Positions 24,771 to 37,300 of a stretch of 64,000 nt of DNA are shown in pieces. The notes under the pieces are model-generated. The model had not been told where the DNA came from and did not search any database. It saw only the letters and a list, made by a program, of their open reading frames with translations. The position numbers and the translations under genes were made by a program. Each line of letters begins with the position of its first letter. Position 1 is the first letter of the stretch. The stretch is from Strigops habroptila (lineage: Eukaryota > Chordata > Aves > Psittaciformes > Psittacidae): NCBI RefSeq assembly GCF_004027225.2, contig NC_044277.2, forward strand, positions 29,154,995-29,218,994, written 5' to 3'.

Positions 24771-25832
24771 GTCGTGACATATTCAAGGTGCTTCACAGGG
24801 CATCTTTAAAGTAATAGTGTCAGGCTAAATGTGGCAGACCTGAAATAAATATTTTATGGCATGCAGGAGAATTTTAACATTGAAATTAAATTGCTTTTTA
24901 AAGTTCATTGTTTTCATTTTCTATTTAATCTTGAAAAAATATTGCAGACCTTTCTCTCTGCATTGTGTGCTGTACTGGAAGTGTCTTTTGGAGTAAAATA
25001 AGAGACCGTGACTTTTTTTTTTTACTGATTTTTATGTTTTGGAATGCAAAAATGAAATGAGAGGTTAACAGCATTAAGTCTTTCCCTTTTCAGATTTCTT
25101 CATTTGGGCATTTTGAACAAAATTTGTATGAGTTCAATAACTTTCCTACTTCTGAAACTCAGATAAGCATAAATGAAACTGTTCAGCTTGAGTAGACGAA
25201 TTATTTAATATAATAAGGAAATTTGAATTCTTTACTTGCCTTGTAAAGTTTAAATCTATTGGTAGTTTTGGTGCATGAAGGACTGCTGTGTTGGAGAAGG
25301 GCATCTGACCACTTGACTATAAACTGCAATCGTCTCTGAGAGTTAAGATGTTATCTGCACAGCAGAGGAGAATACGCTTTTGATTGACCTCCAGTTCAAA
25401 CATGAGCAATCAAACACAGCTCAGATCCCTAGGATCTGAGTAGTGAAAGGTCATTTTCTAAAAAGAGAGTGGTGTCCCTGAGGGAATAATCGCCTTGTCT
25501 TGTGGGCAAAAGCAAGCACAGGTCTACCAGTGTTCTGGGCAGCTACATCTGTAGAGGTCAGATGTAACCAAAGATGATGTTCCCAGTAGGCCATGGTATG
25601 GAGTTCACAGAGCTATTTGCTCATTTGTATTTTCATCAGTTACTTACCATAATGCACACTTACTCCTAAGTCAGTAAGAAACTGGGGAAAAGCCTGGGCT
25701 GCAGATGTGGTGAGTGTGACGGTGTGAGACGTGTAGTTACCCAGCGCAGGCCAGGCATGCAGGGAATGGCTTCTGCCTCTTGGAGGATGAGGGTGGAAGG
25801 GTGGGAGATGGAAAGCAAGCGATGAAATTTCC

Positions 25833-25849
25833 TTTTTTTTTTTTTTTTT
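25833..25849 (+). repeat. Poly-T run, 17 T
   Basis: Perfect homopolymer of 17 T. On the minus strand it could be a poly-A remnant, but no recognisable retroposed sequence adjoins it. Confidence 0.85.
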
Positions 25850-26180
25850 GAGTAAAATGTGAGAATAATTGTCAGGAAATGGTGACGGGATTAAAGGTCC
25901 TTTTAGAAAGAAGTGTTTCGACCAGTGGTAGCTGAAACTCTTCAAAACTTTTATGCATTAGTGTCCAATGTGGTGTCCTTTCTGGGACTGGAAACATCCA
26001 AAGGGTTATGAGAATTAAAGAAGGAGCTAGTCAGGCATCACTCCTACCCCTCTGATGGGTGGAAGTATTTGTATAGTTGTGCTTTTATTAAGTTTTTGCT
26101 AAATGACCTCAAAATATCGTGAATTTTTTATTATCCCCTTGCCACATCATTTTCCTTTTCCCCAGTCCTCCTGTGCCCTA

Positions 26181-26210
26181 TCTCCTCTGAAAAAATCTCC
26201 TCTGAAAAAG
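26181..26210 (+). repeat. 15-base tandem duplication
   Basis: TCTCCTCTGAAAAAA is followed immediately by TCTCCTCTGAAAAAG, a two-copy tandem repeat with one mismatch. Probably a recent slippage event. Confidence 0.9.
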
Positions 26211-28428
26211 AAATGCAAACCTTCCAACTGCCTAACTTTTTCTACATTAAGTTTTTGTTCTTAAAGGACAAGCCAAAGGTAAACCTGAGCTGCTTAAGCA
26301 CTTCCTATAGGGTGAAAGCAGCTATTATGCAATAAAACCTCCTAGTTCCTGTGCTCTTCTGGTTCACTGCTATTAAGCAGTGACATTTACCATGGCAGTA
26401 ATATATTGGATATTGCTATCTTCTGTTTCTTTTGTATATATAAGAAGTTGCTTTTTATGGTGAAATTAATTTTTATTCATTTACCTATACTTTATCTATT
26501 AATTAGTTTATAATTTAATGGAAGAATGTGTGAAATAATTGAAATAAAGTAAATGAAACATCTCTAGGAATTTTCTCCCCCGTTGCCTCTTTAGGTCCTT
26601 CTAGAACAGCTACGGAAAACTGGGGCAAAATTAATTTCAGCCGTGTTTTCTGACCATCATTAGAAAGAAACAGTCTAGGCAGTGCTCCATTTTCAGCCCT
26701 GAATGATTTTCTTGCCTGGTCTCTCCAGGAACGCAGCTCTGGGCAGCCTTCTGATTAGAGTTGTTTGTTGATCTGTAAGGCCTGCTGGGCATGATTGATT
26801 ATGCACTGTGCATTTCAGTGGAAACATTTGCATATTTTCATAGGCAAACGTCTCCAGGAGCCTGACTCCAAGATCAGAAGCAGTATCTGCTTAACTATGA
26901 TACCCTCTCTAAGACTTCCCTATCTGCTTGCAGAGGGAAGAACCTGATGATCAAGTTGTGCATTTCTGTTTATCCAGAGGTGGTGTTTATTCAGAGATTG
27001 TATTCTGTTATTCTTCTCCATCTGTTTTAGAAGGCGCCTCAGTTCTCCTTGGGAGAGCTCCTTTCCTATCTCTCCCACTATTTTGGCAGAGGGGATTGAT
27101 AGGGCAACTTTAGAGGGCATCAACTATTTGTTTGCTGCTGAGGCTTTTCAGTAAAACTGGATGAAAACAAAATGCTGAGAAACGAGGCTGTGCTTCACAT
27201 TTAATGACTGTAGCTCTTCAAGCTTCTGAGCTCTCCAGCTTTCCTTCTAGTCCAAAAGCACTTAATTGAGGTGTGACGTTTTCTCCACATTTTTTCACCA
27301 TCCTATAGGCTGAGTGCTCCTGTTTCTTAAATTTCATTTTCTGTGTGTCCAAGATAGTTAGAAACTTTGAAACTGATGTTTTTCATGTAATGAGAATTAC
27401 TCCCAGAGTCATTCCTATGTTTCAGGGCTTCTGTAAAAATGTTGATAGTTGGCAATATCATGCATTTAAAAGCAGCTTCTCCAAATACCCACACCAGCTA
27501 ATTATTGAAGTAGTAAATTGTTGCTTTGTTTTGCTAAACTTTAGCTAAATATGTGTGCAGCTTGATTGGATTTCATCCAAGCAGTCATTACAGCTTGATT
27601 ATGTTTCATGTTGCTCATCATGGCCTGCTGCAAAAAGGTGTGGTGCCTTCTAGGATCTGACTGTTCACGGGAAACAGAGACTTCCCAAAAGAGCAGTGAG
27701 GGAATCTGTGTGTTAGCACATTTTGAAGTAAAAAACTATATATTTCTTGATTCTGTTTTCTAATACTAAATTTTCTTTGTGATCTAGAAGGACCATATGT
27801 GTGCTTTAAGCTTGAGATGCCTTTGATCTGCCTGCAGCATGCAAAAGTGCTGTAGCAGAAGCTTCTTTGAAAAATGTAGATTAAATTGCAGATTAAAAAC
27901 TTGCAGGTAGCTACAGCAGAGCCAAACTAGAACTCCAAAAGTCACCTTGTTCATTTAACTGGAATGGCATCTTCCAGATTACTTGCATGGGTGTGCGTAG
28001 TGGTTGCTGCCATGATAGCTGAACCAGCTTCTCATGGTGCTGAGGCAGATGACAGTGTTCATGACAGCTTGCAAACTGTTGGAAACTCACTTTTCAAGTG
28101 GTGAGATGGATCAAGTCTCAAGAGTTCTGGGGAACAGACGACAGTCAGTAGGATTGTCCCATTCAAAGCGTTCTGACCATAGGGATGGCTCATCTTGCTA
28201 TAAATAAGATTGGATTTCATGGCTGGGTGCTACAGACTCAGGCATTAGCATTCAGAAGTCCCCACTGCCAGAGAGGCACAGTGATATGTTGGATAGGATC
28301 ATTTGTTGGGAAAGGTGTAACATACCCAGCTGTAGAAAAATTTACTCTGAAAGTGTGCAGAATGTATCTTTATTTTTCAGTGGACTTTTGTCTTCTGATG
28401 TGTGCAGTAGTATTACTGATGGAGGTGG

Positions 28429-28699
28429 CTGATCTCTTCTCCCAAGTAACGAGTGATAGGACAAGAGGTAACGGCCTCAAGCTGCACCAGGGTGGGTTTA
28501 GACTGGGTATTAGGAAAAATTTCATCACAAAAGGCTTAGCAAGCATTGGAACAGGCTGCTCAGGGAAGTGGAATCACCATCCCTGGAAGCGTTTACAAAC
28601 CATGCAGATGAGGCCCTTAGTGACAGATTGGCAGTCCAGGAGTAACGGTTGGACTTGATGATCTTAAAGGTCTTTTCCAACCTCGTTGATTCTGTGATT
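28429..28699 (+). mobile_element. CR1 LINE 3' fragment (+)
   Basis: Classic CR1 3' sequence: TCTTCTCCCAAGTAACGAGT, AGCATTGGAACAGGCTGCTC, CACCATCCCTGGAAG, GATGATCTTAAAGGTCTTTT and a tail reading GATTCTGTGATT. 5'-truncated. The 157-codon frame at 28185-28658 runs into this copy and is not evidence of a gene. Confidence 0.93.
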
Positions 28700-28946
28700 A
28701 ATATTAGGAGAGTGAACTTCTAACACCAGCTAGTGACTTCAGCCATCTGGATTTTGGCCACTATTTTTGTCCAGTTTTTTAACTATGGACTTGCAATGGC
28801 ATTTTCAGGGAATGAAATTCCAGTGAAAACAAAGCATAAAAATTTAATTGTGTAATTAATTGTGGTAGTTGTCCTACTGCCTGACATTGCAGTCTGTATT
28901 ATTTAGGTTATTATTATTTTCAAAAGAAGATTTTGCTTGTGCATGT

Positions 28947-28974
28947 ATACATATGTTTGCACAAACATATGTAT
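28947..28974. repeat. 13-bp hairpin in TATG-rich sequence
   Basis: Perfect inverted arms ATACATATGTTTG and CAAACATATGTAT separated by two bases, with further TATG repeats to the right. Most likely simple-repeat sequence folded on itself. Confidence 0.8.
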
Positions 28975-31900
28975 GTATGTACATAGAAATAAGTTTATCA
29001 TTTCTTTAGAAAAGCTCATATTCAAAGCACTGCTGAGAAGTATTTGTCTTCATCTATAGAAGATGTTCCTCTTTAAAATCTTCCACTGGTAGCCAAGAGA
29101 AAAGGCTAAATTATTTTATCTGTGTGGTGGAAGTTGCCAATGGACAGTGATCTCATTTCCAAGCAAATTTCAATGAATTCCTCCAATGTGGCACAGAGGA
29201 AAAATGTGTCCTTAATCTGCAGCGACCATTAGGCGCTGGTTCTTGAAGAGCTGCATTCAGTCAGCATTGCTGTTTTATCTGTTAGCCATTGATGTGAATG
29301 CATGGCTTGTTCTCAGCTCTTCAGTTCCCTTAAAAAATGGAGTGTAATTTCAAAACACTCTTCAACAGCAGGCAATATTCAATAAGAGTAATTTCTTTGT
29401 GGTTTGTGTTAGCTGTGGCACAAAAAAAATTCCTCTTGAAATGCCATCTGTGCTGAGAAAAGAAAAAAGTCAATGGGTACATGGTTTATAACTTGCGTAT
29501 CTGAAATGTGCAAGCATGGGCTACTGTGTGTATGGTTACATAGATTACATACAACATAGCTATTTTATTTAGATGCTATGAAATGAAAATATTCTAGTTG
29601 ATGCAGTGGTATTCAACATTGCATCGTTGATGTCAGCAAAGACATGAAGCCTGCCTTTCTGAGAGAAATTGCATCATTGATTGTTATTTGTAAAATATTT
29701 TAGACATTTCCATCTTAACTCTTTAAGTATCATCTCCATGAAAACTTTCATTTTACACATTTAAAAAAGGGGAGGTAGAAAGTGTGACTTTTCTCCATTT
29801 ATAGTAATATGCTTGCGTTATATGTACAAGAGTTTTTCAGTGTTTTGTTTGTATCCCTAAGACAACTACACTACAATGAAAATCAGCTAACCCTATATTT
29901 TTATGTGGTATGTAAAGTGTATAATTGGTTTGTATAGATGAAAGGCTATTTTTTTTTATTAATTTCTGTAAGAAAGATTTTTTGATTTCTGCTATATGAT
30001 GGTTTCTATGCATGAAATACCTGCTTTACCTATTACTGCTTCAGTTTTTGTGACAAGGGGAGAATTGTCAAAGGATGGCAGACTTCATCACTTTGAAATA
30101 TCAATGTCTAGATTAGGATATGTATGTAAATTAGGTTTTTCTAACGAGTTATTTTTATTTGAAGCAGAACTGCATCTTCTTGTGGTTTTAGTAATCTGCA
30201 TGCTTTAATATAAGTTCCAAGTCTTCCCTTTTTACTCCCTGATAATTTTGGGAAAATGGTGGAACATAAGTGTTGCTATATATACAAGGTCTGCAGGAAC
30301 CAACTACAATTTTTTGTAAGTGGCTGATCTTTCCAAATAAAATATCCTTTGACTTTTTCACTGGAGCAGCACTTGATGGCAGTGTGTTGCATTGGACATG
30401 TGCTGCACATGACCTGCAGTGTGGCTTCTGTTCCCTGTGGAAAGCCTGGTTCCATACCTGAAGGGATGCTTTTTGGAAGCTTCTAAGAGTTAAGCTGTTG
30501 TGTTCAATGTATTTTTAACACATACTGAATGACTAGTTCACAGTTTTCTTGAGCCAGCAATAAGAAATAGGTTTTGTTCTCCAAGTATGCTGGTCAAGCT
30601 CACTACATAAGGAGTTTTGTGATTTTGCTCTGGTCTGTATTTTAAATTCTGCCACAGGAATTCCTGCAGGTGATCTGATACTGTGTCTGACAAGTGGCCT
30701 TGGGCCATCTGTACTTGGTACCCAGTGGACAGGACAGTGGTAGTAGCATCTTCAGTGGACCACGAGGAAGCTGTGCATGAAGTAGGAACTTCTGCTATTA
30801 GTGGTCCTAGCAGAGAAAGTACATCCCAAAGTACTTTGCTCTTCCATCCATAGAGTAAGGATGAAATGAGACATTTTGCTAAAACTGTTTAAAATTCCTA
30901 AGCAAATGCATGTTTACACTTTGTATAGAACCAACGTTTAGAAACAACTTTGTTCTCAATTTGGGATAAAACATTCACTGTTAGTGGCTGTGTATGTGAA
31001 ATGGTTTGTTGGATAACCACATCTTCAAAATAGCCTCCTTGGAGAACTGAGGGAAGAAGTATAGAATAACATTGCCAGAATAGAGTAGCAGAGTGTTTCT
31101 TTTCTTTAATTATACATTGTACTAAATTCTAGGTATCTGAGAGTTATGCTTCCTTCTCTCCAGGAGCATACCAGAAGCCCACATGTGGCTGGACACTCCA
31201 GCTGTGTTCTATGGAAACAGCTGTCCTCTGCAGCATCAACATTGGCATACTGCATTAGAGGCTGCTGCGCCCTTCATCCTGTACTGTGCTCCCAAACTTG
31301 AGCTCCCTGCTGTCTGCTTTTCTCCTTAACTTGGATCATCTCTTCTGTTTTCACTGTGAATGTCCTGTCAGTTCCTCCCGGGAAGCTGAAGCAGGCAGTG
31401 AAGGAAGGTTTAAAAAAAAAGGCATTTAGGACTTTCCCGTACACACACACAATGCCACATGTGGCAGCATGGAGCAGGAAGCACTGTGTGTTTGGTGGCT
31501 TGGTGTGAGGAGATTCCTCACCTGGCTGGGTGAGGAGAGAAAAGATGAAAAGGATGTGCTGGGCCTATTTCGATATTTCCTTCTAATGAAAAATGCCTGT
31601 GAAGAAAGATTTGATGCCACTTCCTGATAAGTCTGTGCTGATGATTTAGACAGAGTGTTTTGGCTGCTTTTTCAGCACTTGTTAACTCTTGAGAACTGTA
31701 TCCTGAAGTCATGGACCTTTGTTTCATTAATGTCCTCTTGGATGAAATGACTTGCCTTCTCTCTTCCCTCTTGTTCCTTAATTTGCGATAGCAGGGCTAT
31801 TAATATGGGGCATGCTTATGCTATCTCTTGCTTCTCAGTGTTGCTTAGTTTATTTTACATAATGCTGGTTGCTTTTATAGGGTTCACTGGGCCCTTGACA

Positions 31901-34277
31901 CCAAGAATACAGGCGTGTAATTCCCATAGTAAGCACAGAGTAACTATTAAATATTAAATTTTATCTATATATACATGTATATATAATCAGAGGGTAAGCG
32001 TGTGTTTGTGTGACATACTTGTGCCCTCCTCTAATATCCTGAGAAATATCTTGCTGATATTTAACCTTTCTAAACTAGTATTTCTACTTCTAGTACCCAC
32101 CTAGAGTACTTTTATATCACAGGAATAACAATAGCAATAGTAAAGATCTAATTGATGTTGAAAGCCCTTTAAAATATGTCACATTAAAAGGCTTGTGGTT
32201 ACACTTATTTGTATTTTGTGGTATATGTTTTCTGATTATGTTGACAGAAATTCAAAGTATTACAGAGGAAGATGCATTACCATCTCTTGCTAATCTCTGA
32301 AGTAAATATGTGCAGGGGAATGCAGCAATTTTGTCATTACATTTTGATCTGATAAAGAAGCTTGGAGAGACTACATTGAATGTATAATACAGGTCTTACC
32401 AAATAAATTGGAATATGCTACACTTGTAATAAATCATTAACATTAAAACAGTGCAAAACCTAGCTTTCACATCTTAAGACATAATGTGCAACATTAATAA
32501 ACAGGGCTTGTATTGATCCTACAGATAGAAGCTTTGAATTTCATTATGCAGCAAATGTTCTTAGTTATCTTTGGGGGTTTTTTTTTTCTTTTTTCTTGGG
32601 ATTTTTTTTTTCCTGGCAACCTGTTGTGCAGACATCCAAACTGTTCACAGTATTAATTGAGTTTGCCTGTCATTATTATGGCAGAGGAATTTGAGAGGCA
32701 GCATATCTGCAGTAGGGAGTTGGATTTACAAGCCAGAGAAAAATGTAGTTGCTGTGAAGGAAACCATGAGAGGTCGGTCAGTAGGTGCCAGCGCTGCCCA
32801 GCATGGCTGAGGCTTCCTTGTGTGAGACAAGGATTGAGGTCTCAGCAGAACTGTTGCCCCTCAGCGTGGTGGTTGCAACTGAGCCTCCACAGCAGTCGAT
32901 GCTGTCCTCTTTTCACCCATGAAATCCCCCTGAGATGGGGGGGATCGCTTGGGTACCGCTGAGGAGACCCTGGCTCCCAGGGAGTTTTTATTGTATGTAT
33001 CTGGTAAAATACAGCCCTTGTAAAGGAGCTCAGATTCATCACAGTCCTTCAGTGCCATCTGTGTCTTTTAAAGTACTTTTGGCTCTATCATTATTTGCCT
33101 CTCTGTGATCCCAAAAGTATGGCTTATTTACCTGCTATCAACTATATCAGAAACAAGAAATACGGAAGATAAAATCTCTAGTCAGATTTCAAAACAACCT
33201 GTCCGTCCATCGCTACATTGAGGAGCAAATATTCAACCACTCTATGTGTTTCTGCCTTCCTTACCTACTTTTTTAAATTAAGCCTTGTCTGAGATACATG
33301 TATCCCTTGATGCCATGGGAACTTACAAAGCATCTGGCCTAGATTGCCCTCCTGCATTGTAAAATCTCCTGTTGACTCACTCAGCAATACAGCCTCCCAC
33401 CTATTGCTGCGTATTCTCTTCCTCCCACTTGTTCTCCCCATGCTGTTCCTTCTGTGAGAAAATCACCAGCAACTCTCCAAACCTCACCTTCTTTCAAATA
33501 CTTCCCATTTTTCACAGTTGGACTACTGAAACCTTCCCTTCAGTTCCAATGAGGAATATTTTTTTCTTCTTCTCCAAAAGATATACTTCCAAATACTCCG
33601 AAATGACTCTCTCTTCATGCTTCTATGATGTACTTCATGAATAATGTTTGGGATAAATTGTATTGCGCAGAATTAAGGAATTACATGGTTAAAAGCTCCT
33701 GTTTTCATATTATGCACTGAGTGTATTTGTGTGCCTGGAAAATATCCAGATAACCTCTGCCTGCCCTACTGCATTGGGAAGAAAGGCTCCTGAGACCAGT
33801 GCAAGCTCGTGGAGAGAAGGAAGTAGCTGGGAGAAAGCAAATCTGGCTAATTAAATACGTGAACCCAGTTGTCTTTTTTTTGCTACTATTTTTGTGAAGT
33901 TATCAGCGTTTATATCCAATTATATCTGATTATACCCAATTTTTGTTTGGGGGGGAGCAGTGAACAAGTCTGAAGTTCAAATCTGCTTTACTTAGTGGCA
34001 AGTATCTTCATTTCTGTGATCCAGCCAACAGTAACAAACTTTCATAAGCACCGGCAGATGTGTATACATGCTAGGATATGTTTCTCTACAACATTAAATC
34101 ACCAACAGGATAATTAAAATTTGCCGAGTAATGCCTGTGGTGAGACCACAAACAACATGCATATTATTTCCTTTATATAAGCAGTGACAGACAAATTGTT
34201 ACCAATTTCTGTAAACAATACAACCTAAAGAAAACACTAGACCTTGAATAAGCTTCTCTTTCTAGTTTAAAGAGCAG

Positions 34278-34350
34278 TAACAAACAAACAGAACAGGAAA
34301 AAAACCCTAAAAACCAACAAACCAACCCAACCAAACCAAAAACCCACAAG
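34278..34350 (+). repeat. A/C-rich low-complexity tract (CCAAA-like)
   Basis: Runs of AAACAAAC, AACCAACAAACC and CCAAACCAAAAACCC with almost no G or T. A shorter tract of the same kind lies at 6510-6565, and its complement (TTTTGGG-type) at 46040-46085. This looks like decayed simple repeat. Confidence 0.75.
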
Positions 34351-37300
34351 CCAATTGAAAGGTAGACAACAAAAAGCCAGGAGAACAACCATTACAAGCA
34401 GATGGCTGATTTCCTCTGTTCCTAAACCAGTTTTGTCACTATATTACTAAGTTTAATGAGTAGTTTTCTGTTTGCACTATGCTTAAGCCCAAAATGTGCA
34501 TAGTTATCCCTAGACCGTTATAGGAGCTCTTTCATGGCAGTATGGGAACCCCATTCTGCCAGTTCTTTACAGTGAGTACCTGTTATGGAAATCATGTTTT
34601 ATGGGGTTTTAGCGTACCTTGGTTCCTCCTTGCATACAAAGCTAGGCCCTTTTTAGGTGGTCAGAAAGCTTTGTTCGTTACTCAGTGGGGCAGCTACCTC
34701 TAGAGGACAAGAACTGGAGATGGATTGAGCAGTGCCAAGCTGCTCATGCAGTGGGCTGCTCATGCAATTAGTGTAGCTCCACTGAAGCAAATTGGCTCTG
34801 CTACCGTACATCTTCTCTAATTGATTTCAATGAAAACAAGGTCTTACCGTCATCTGCAGTACCCAACATGCATAGAAAAACTTGTGGGATTTATAAAAAA
34901 CATTACAGAAAGCTACACTGTGATTGGTAAAGATTTATTTATTTCCTTGAAACATCTGTCTGTGTATGTACATAGAGTAAATTCTTATTTTATGTTAGAG
35001 ATTTTCTTAATGGAAAAACTGGATATAATGTCATTACCTCAGGGCCTTGTCTTGTTGATAGAATTGCTGCAGTTTTAATGGAAAATATTTGAGCAGATTT
35101 TAACAACCTTAAACTCATACAGTGTTCTGTTTAAAAAATATGCTGAATACTTTCCCAAACTCTATCTTTTAGGAGATGTATGACTGCATGTTTTATTTCT
35201 GGTGTATTGCCAGATTTCCCATATTATCTATGCCAAATAATTGCTCACTTATTATACTGGTAGCCTAAATACTGTTGAGATGTGTTTAGAAGATATGATA
35301 GATATTGACATAGTTTGATTTATAGCATTTGAACAGCAAAAATACAGGTAGAAGGTCCTCCACGGGTCATAGAGTTCTTCACTTGCCTCCAGCAAGATCA
35401 GTTGTGTGTACCACTTTTTATAACTGTTTGTCTCATCTGTTCTTAACAGTCGATACCTATTGACAGGTCATCGTTCAGAATGTCATCAGTTGGTTCCAGG
35501 GCTTAAATATTTTTACTGCTAGATTTTTTTCCAATTGCAGCTAAACCCTTCCCCACTAATTTTTACATCCATTACTTCTTCCCCATCCCTAGTGGGCACA
35601 GAGAGCAATATAGCCCCTTCTTTTTTTTTTAATTTCTCCCCCCCCATCATTTTACATACTGGAAACTAGTCTCTTTTTGGTGAACAGAAGCGACTCCTTT
35701 TATCCACTTGCTGTTTAATACAGGTTGCATGAATCAAGTTGAAAATTAACATCCTATGGGCGAATATCCCATTTTATGGTGGCACAGATGTTGAGGCTGT
35801 GGCCTTTCGCCAAGGGCAAGGGATTGAGGCACCCTCCAGAACGGGGGAGTCAGGTTGGAGAAGGAAAGAGAAGGGGACAGGACTCAGGCAAGCCAGCAGA
35901 GACGCACAGTGGCAGAAACTGTTGAGCACATCACAAGCAGGAACCAAAGATGCCTGTGGCTTCTGTGTTGCTCATAAGGAATTTGTGGTCATGCCCTTTA
36001 AGCATCAGCATTTTCTGTGGCTTTATTATTTGTTTTTCCCCTTCTGCCTCTGTTCTCTAATTTTAGCATAGAAGGTAAACTAGTGGTGAGGAAGATGAGA
36101 GGAGCTCCACAGCTGGTCAAGTTGAGTTACCTCTGTGAACTTAGTGAGCAGACTAACTGGGTGAGACTGCTGGCATTTTCACATGGTAATAGCAGTAACA
36201 GGTTCTGAAAACCGAATCCAGAATTTGTTTTCTGGGAAAGGGAGCATAACATTTTCTGCATTAATGCATTGTATGGGCTCAGTGTTGGACCTGACCCAAT
36301 CTGCTGTAGCTCATGCATGGCTGGAAGCCCAGAAATGCCACTTTTGTCCACTGAAGGATGGCACTAAAACTAGTTTAGTGAAGGCATGTCTGTTGTTCAC
36401 TTGTAAAAGCAATAGTCTTATCGCTGCTGTTAGCTCTGCAATTTAAACTGAGACGTCTCTTTTTTATAATGCTTAGTATACTTCAGTTGCTCTTTCTGCC
36501 CACGTCTCCTTCCTTCTGTGCCCCGCAAAATATACGTAGGCTCCCCACAGCAGAGTGCCGCTGGAGGTAGGGAGGCTTGGTTTGAGAATTCAGTGCTTCA
36601 AACGTGGCTTGTTTACAGCAGGTATAAAGCAGATGCATCGTTTTATGCTCTGAAGAAGGGGGAGGGTTGGCAACCATCCATCTGTGCGGCTCTGAAACTC
36701 GATCACTATTCATTTGAATAGTGATGCACTAGATAGGTTTTGACAAACTCCAGATTGCAAAACAGTGGTGATGAAGCATTTATTTTGTGTAAGTGTGTAT
36801 ATATACATATAGTATATATAAACTATGTATGCATATCTGTAGAGTCTTGTGAACATGAATTCTGAAAGTCTGTGGTTTAGATGAGTCTCAGCGGTCATTT
36901 CTATTTTCCTTTCCTTTCCGAAGTGTACTTTGTTTTCTGTGGGAATTGGGTTGAAGTTAGACCTGAGAATAGTTGAACAGATGACCTTCTGTTTAAAGTG
37001 AAGGACCGTTTCCTACTGAGTATTTTCAGGTACATCATCCAGTTGAAATGCATGGCATCCAAAACTTAATCACTCTGAGAATAGCTGCTTTGCCAACTGC
37101 GTTTGATACGAATGGTTTCCCTCGTCCATGTGTGTGCACTGTTACGTACTGAGGTACTGCAGCACATCTTATTAGTGTGCTGTATAATGTAGAAGAGATG
37201 CTTTCTGCTTTTAACTGAACTTCATGCATGCACAGGAAGATGACAATTTATTTTTTGGGGAAAAAAAAGAACTCAAATGGTGATGTAACTTCAAAAATTA

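Larger units (their letters stand above)
21726..28428. other. Intron 2, first part: mostly unique AT-rich sequence
   Basis: Apart from a short CR1 tail (22921-22973), a tRNA-promoter-like palindrome (24648-24770), T17 at 25833-25849, a 15-base tandem duplication (26181-26210) and an imperfect 19-base direct repeat (27558-27609), nothing is recognised. The stretch 26600-26860 looks like a candidate conserved non-coding element. Confidence 0.6.

Noticed and set aside
28185..28658. 157-codon plus-strand frame
   Set aside because: Its second half is the 3' region of a CR1 element; the first half has no similarity I recognise.
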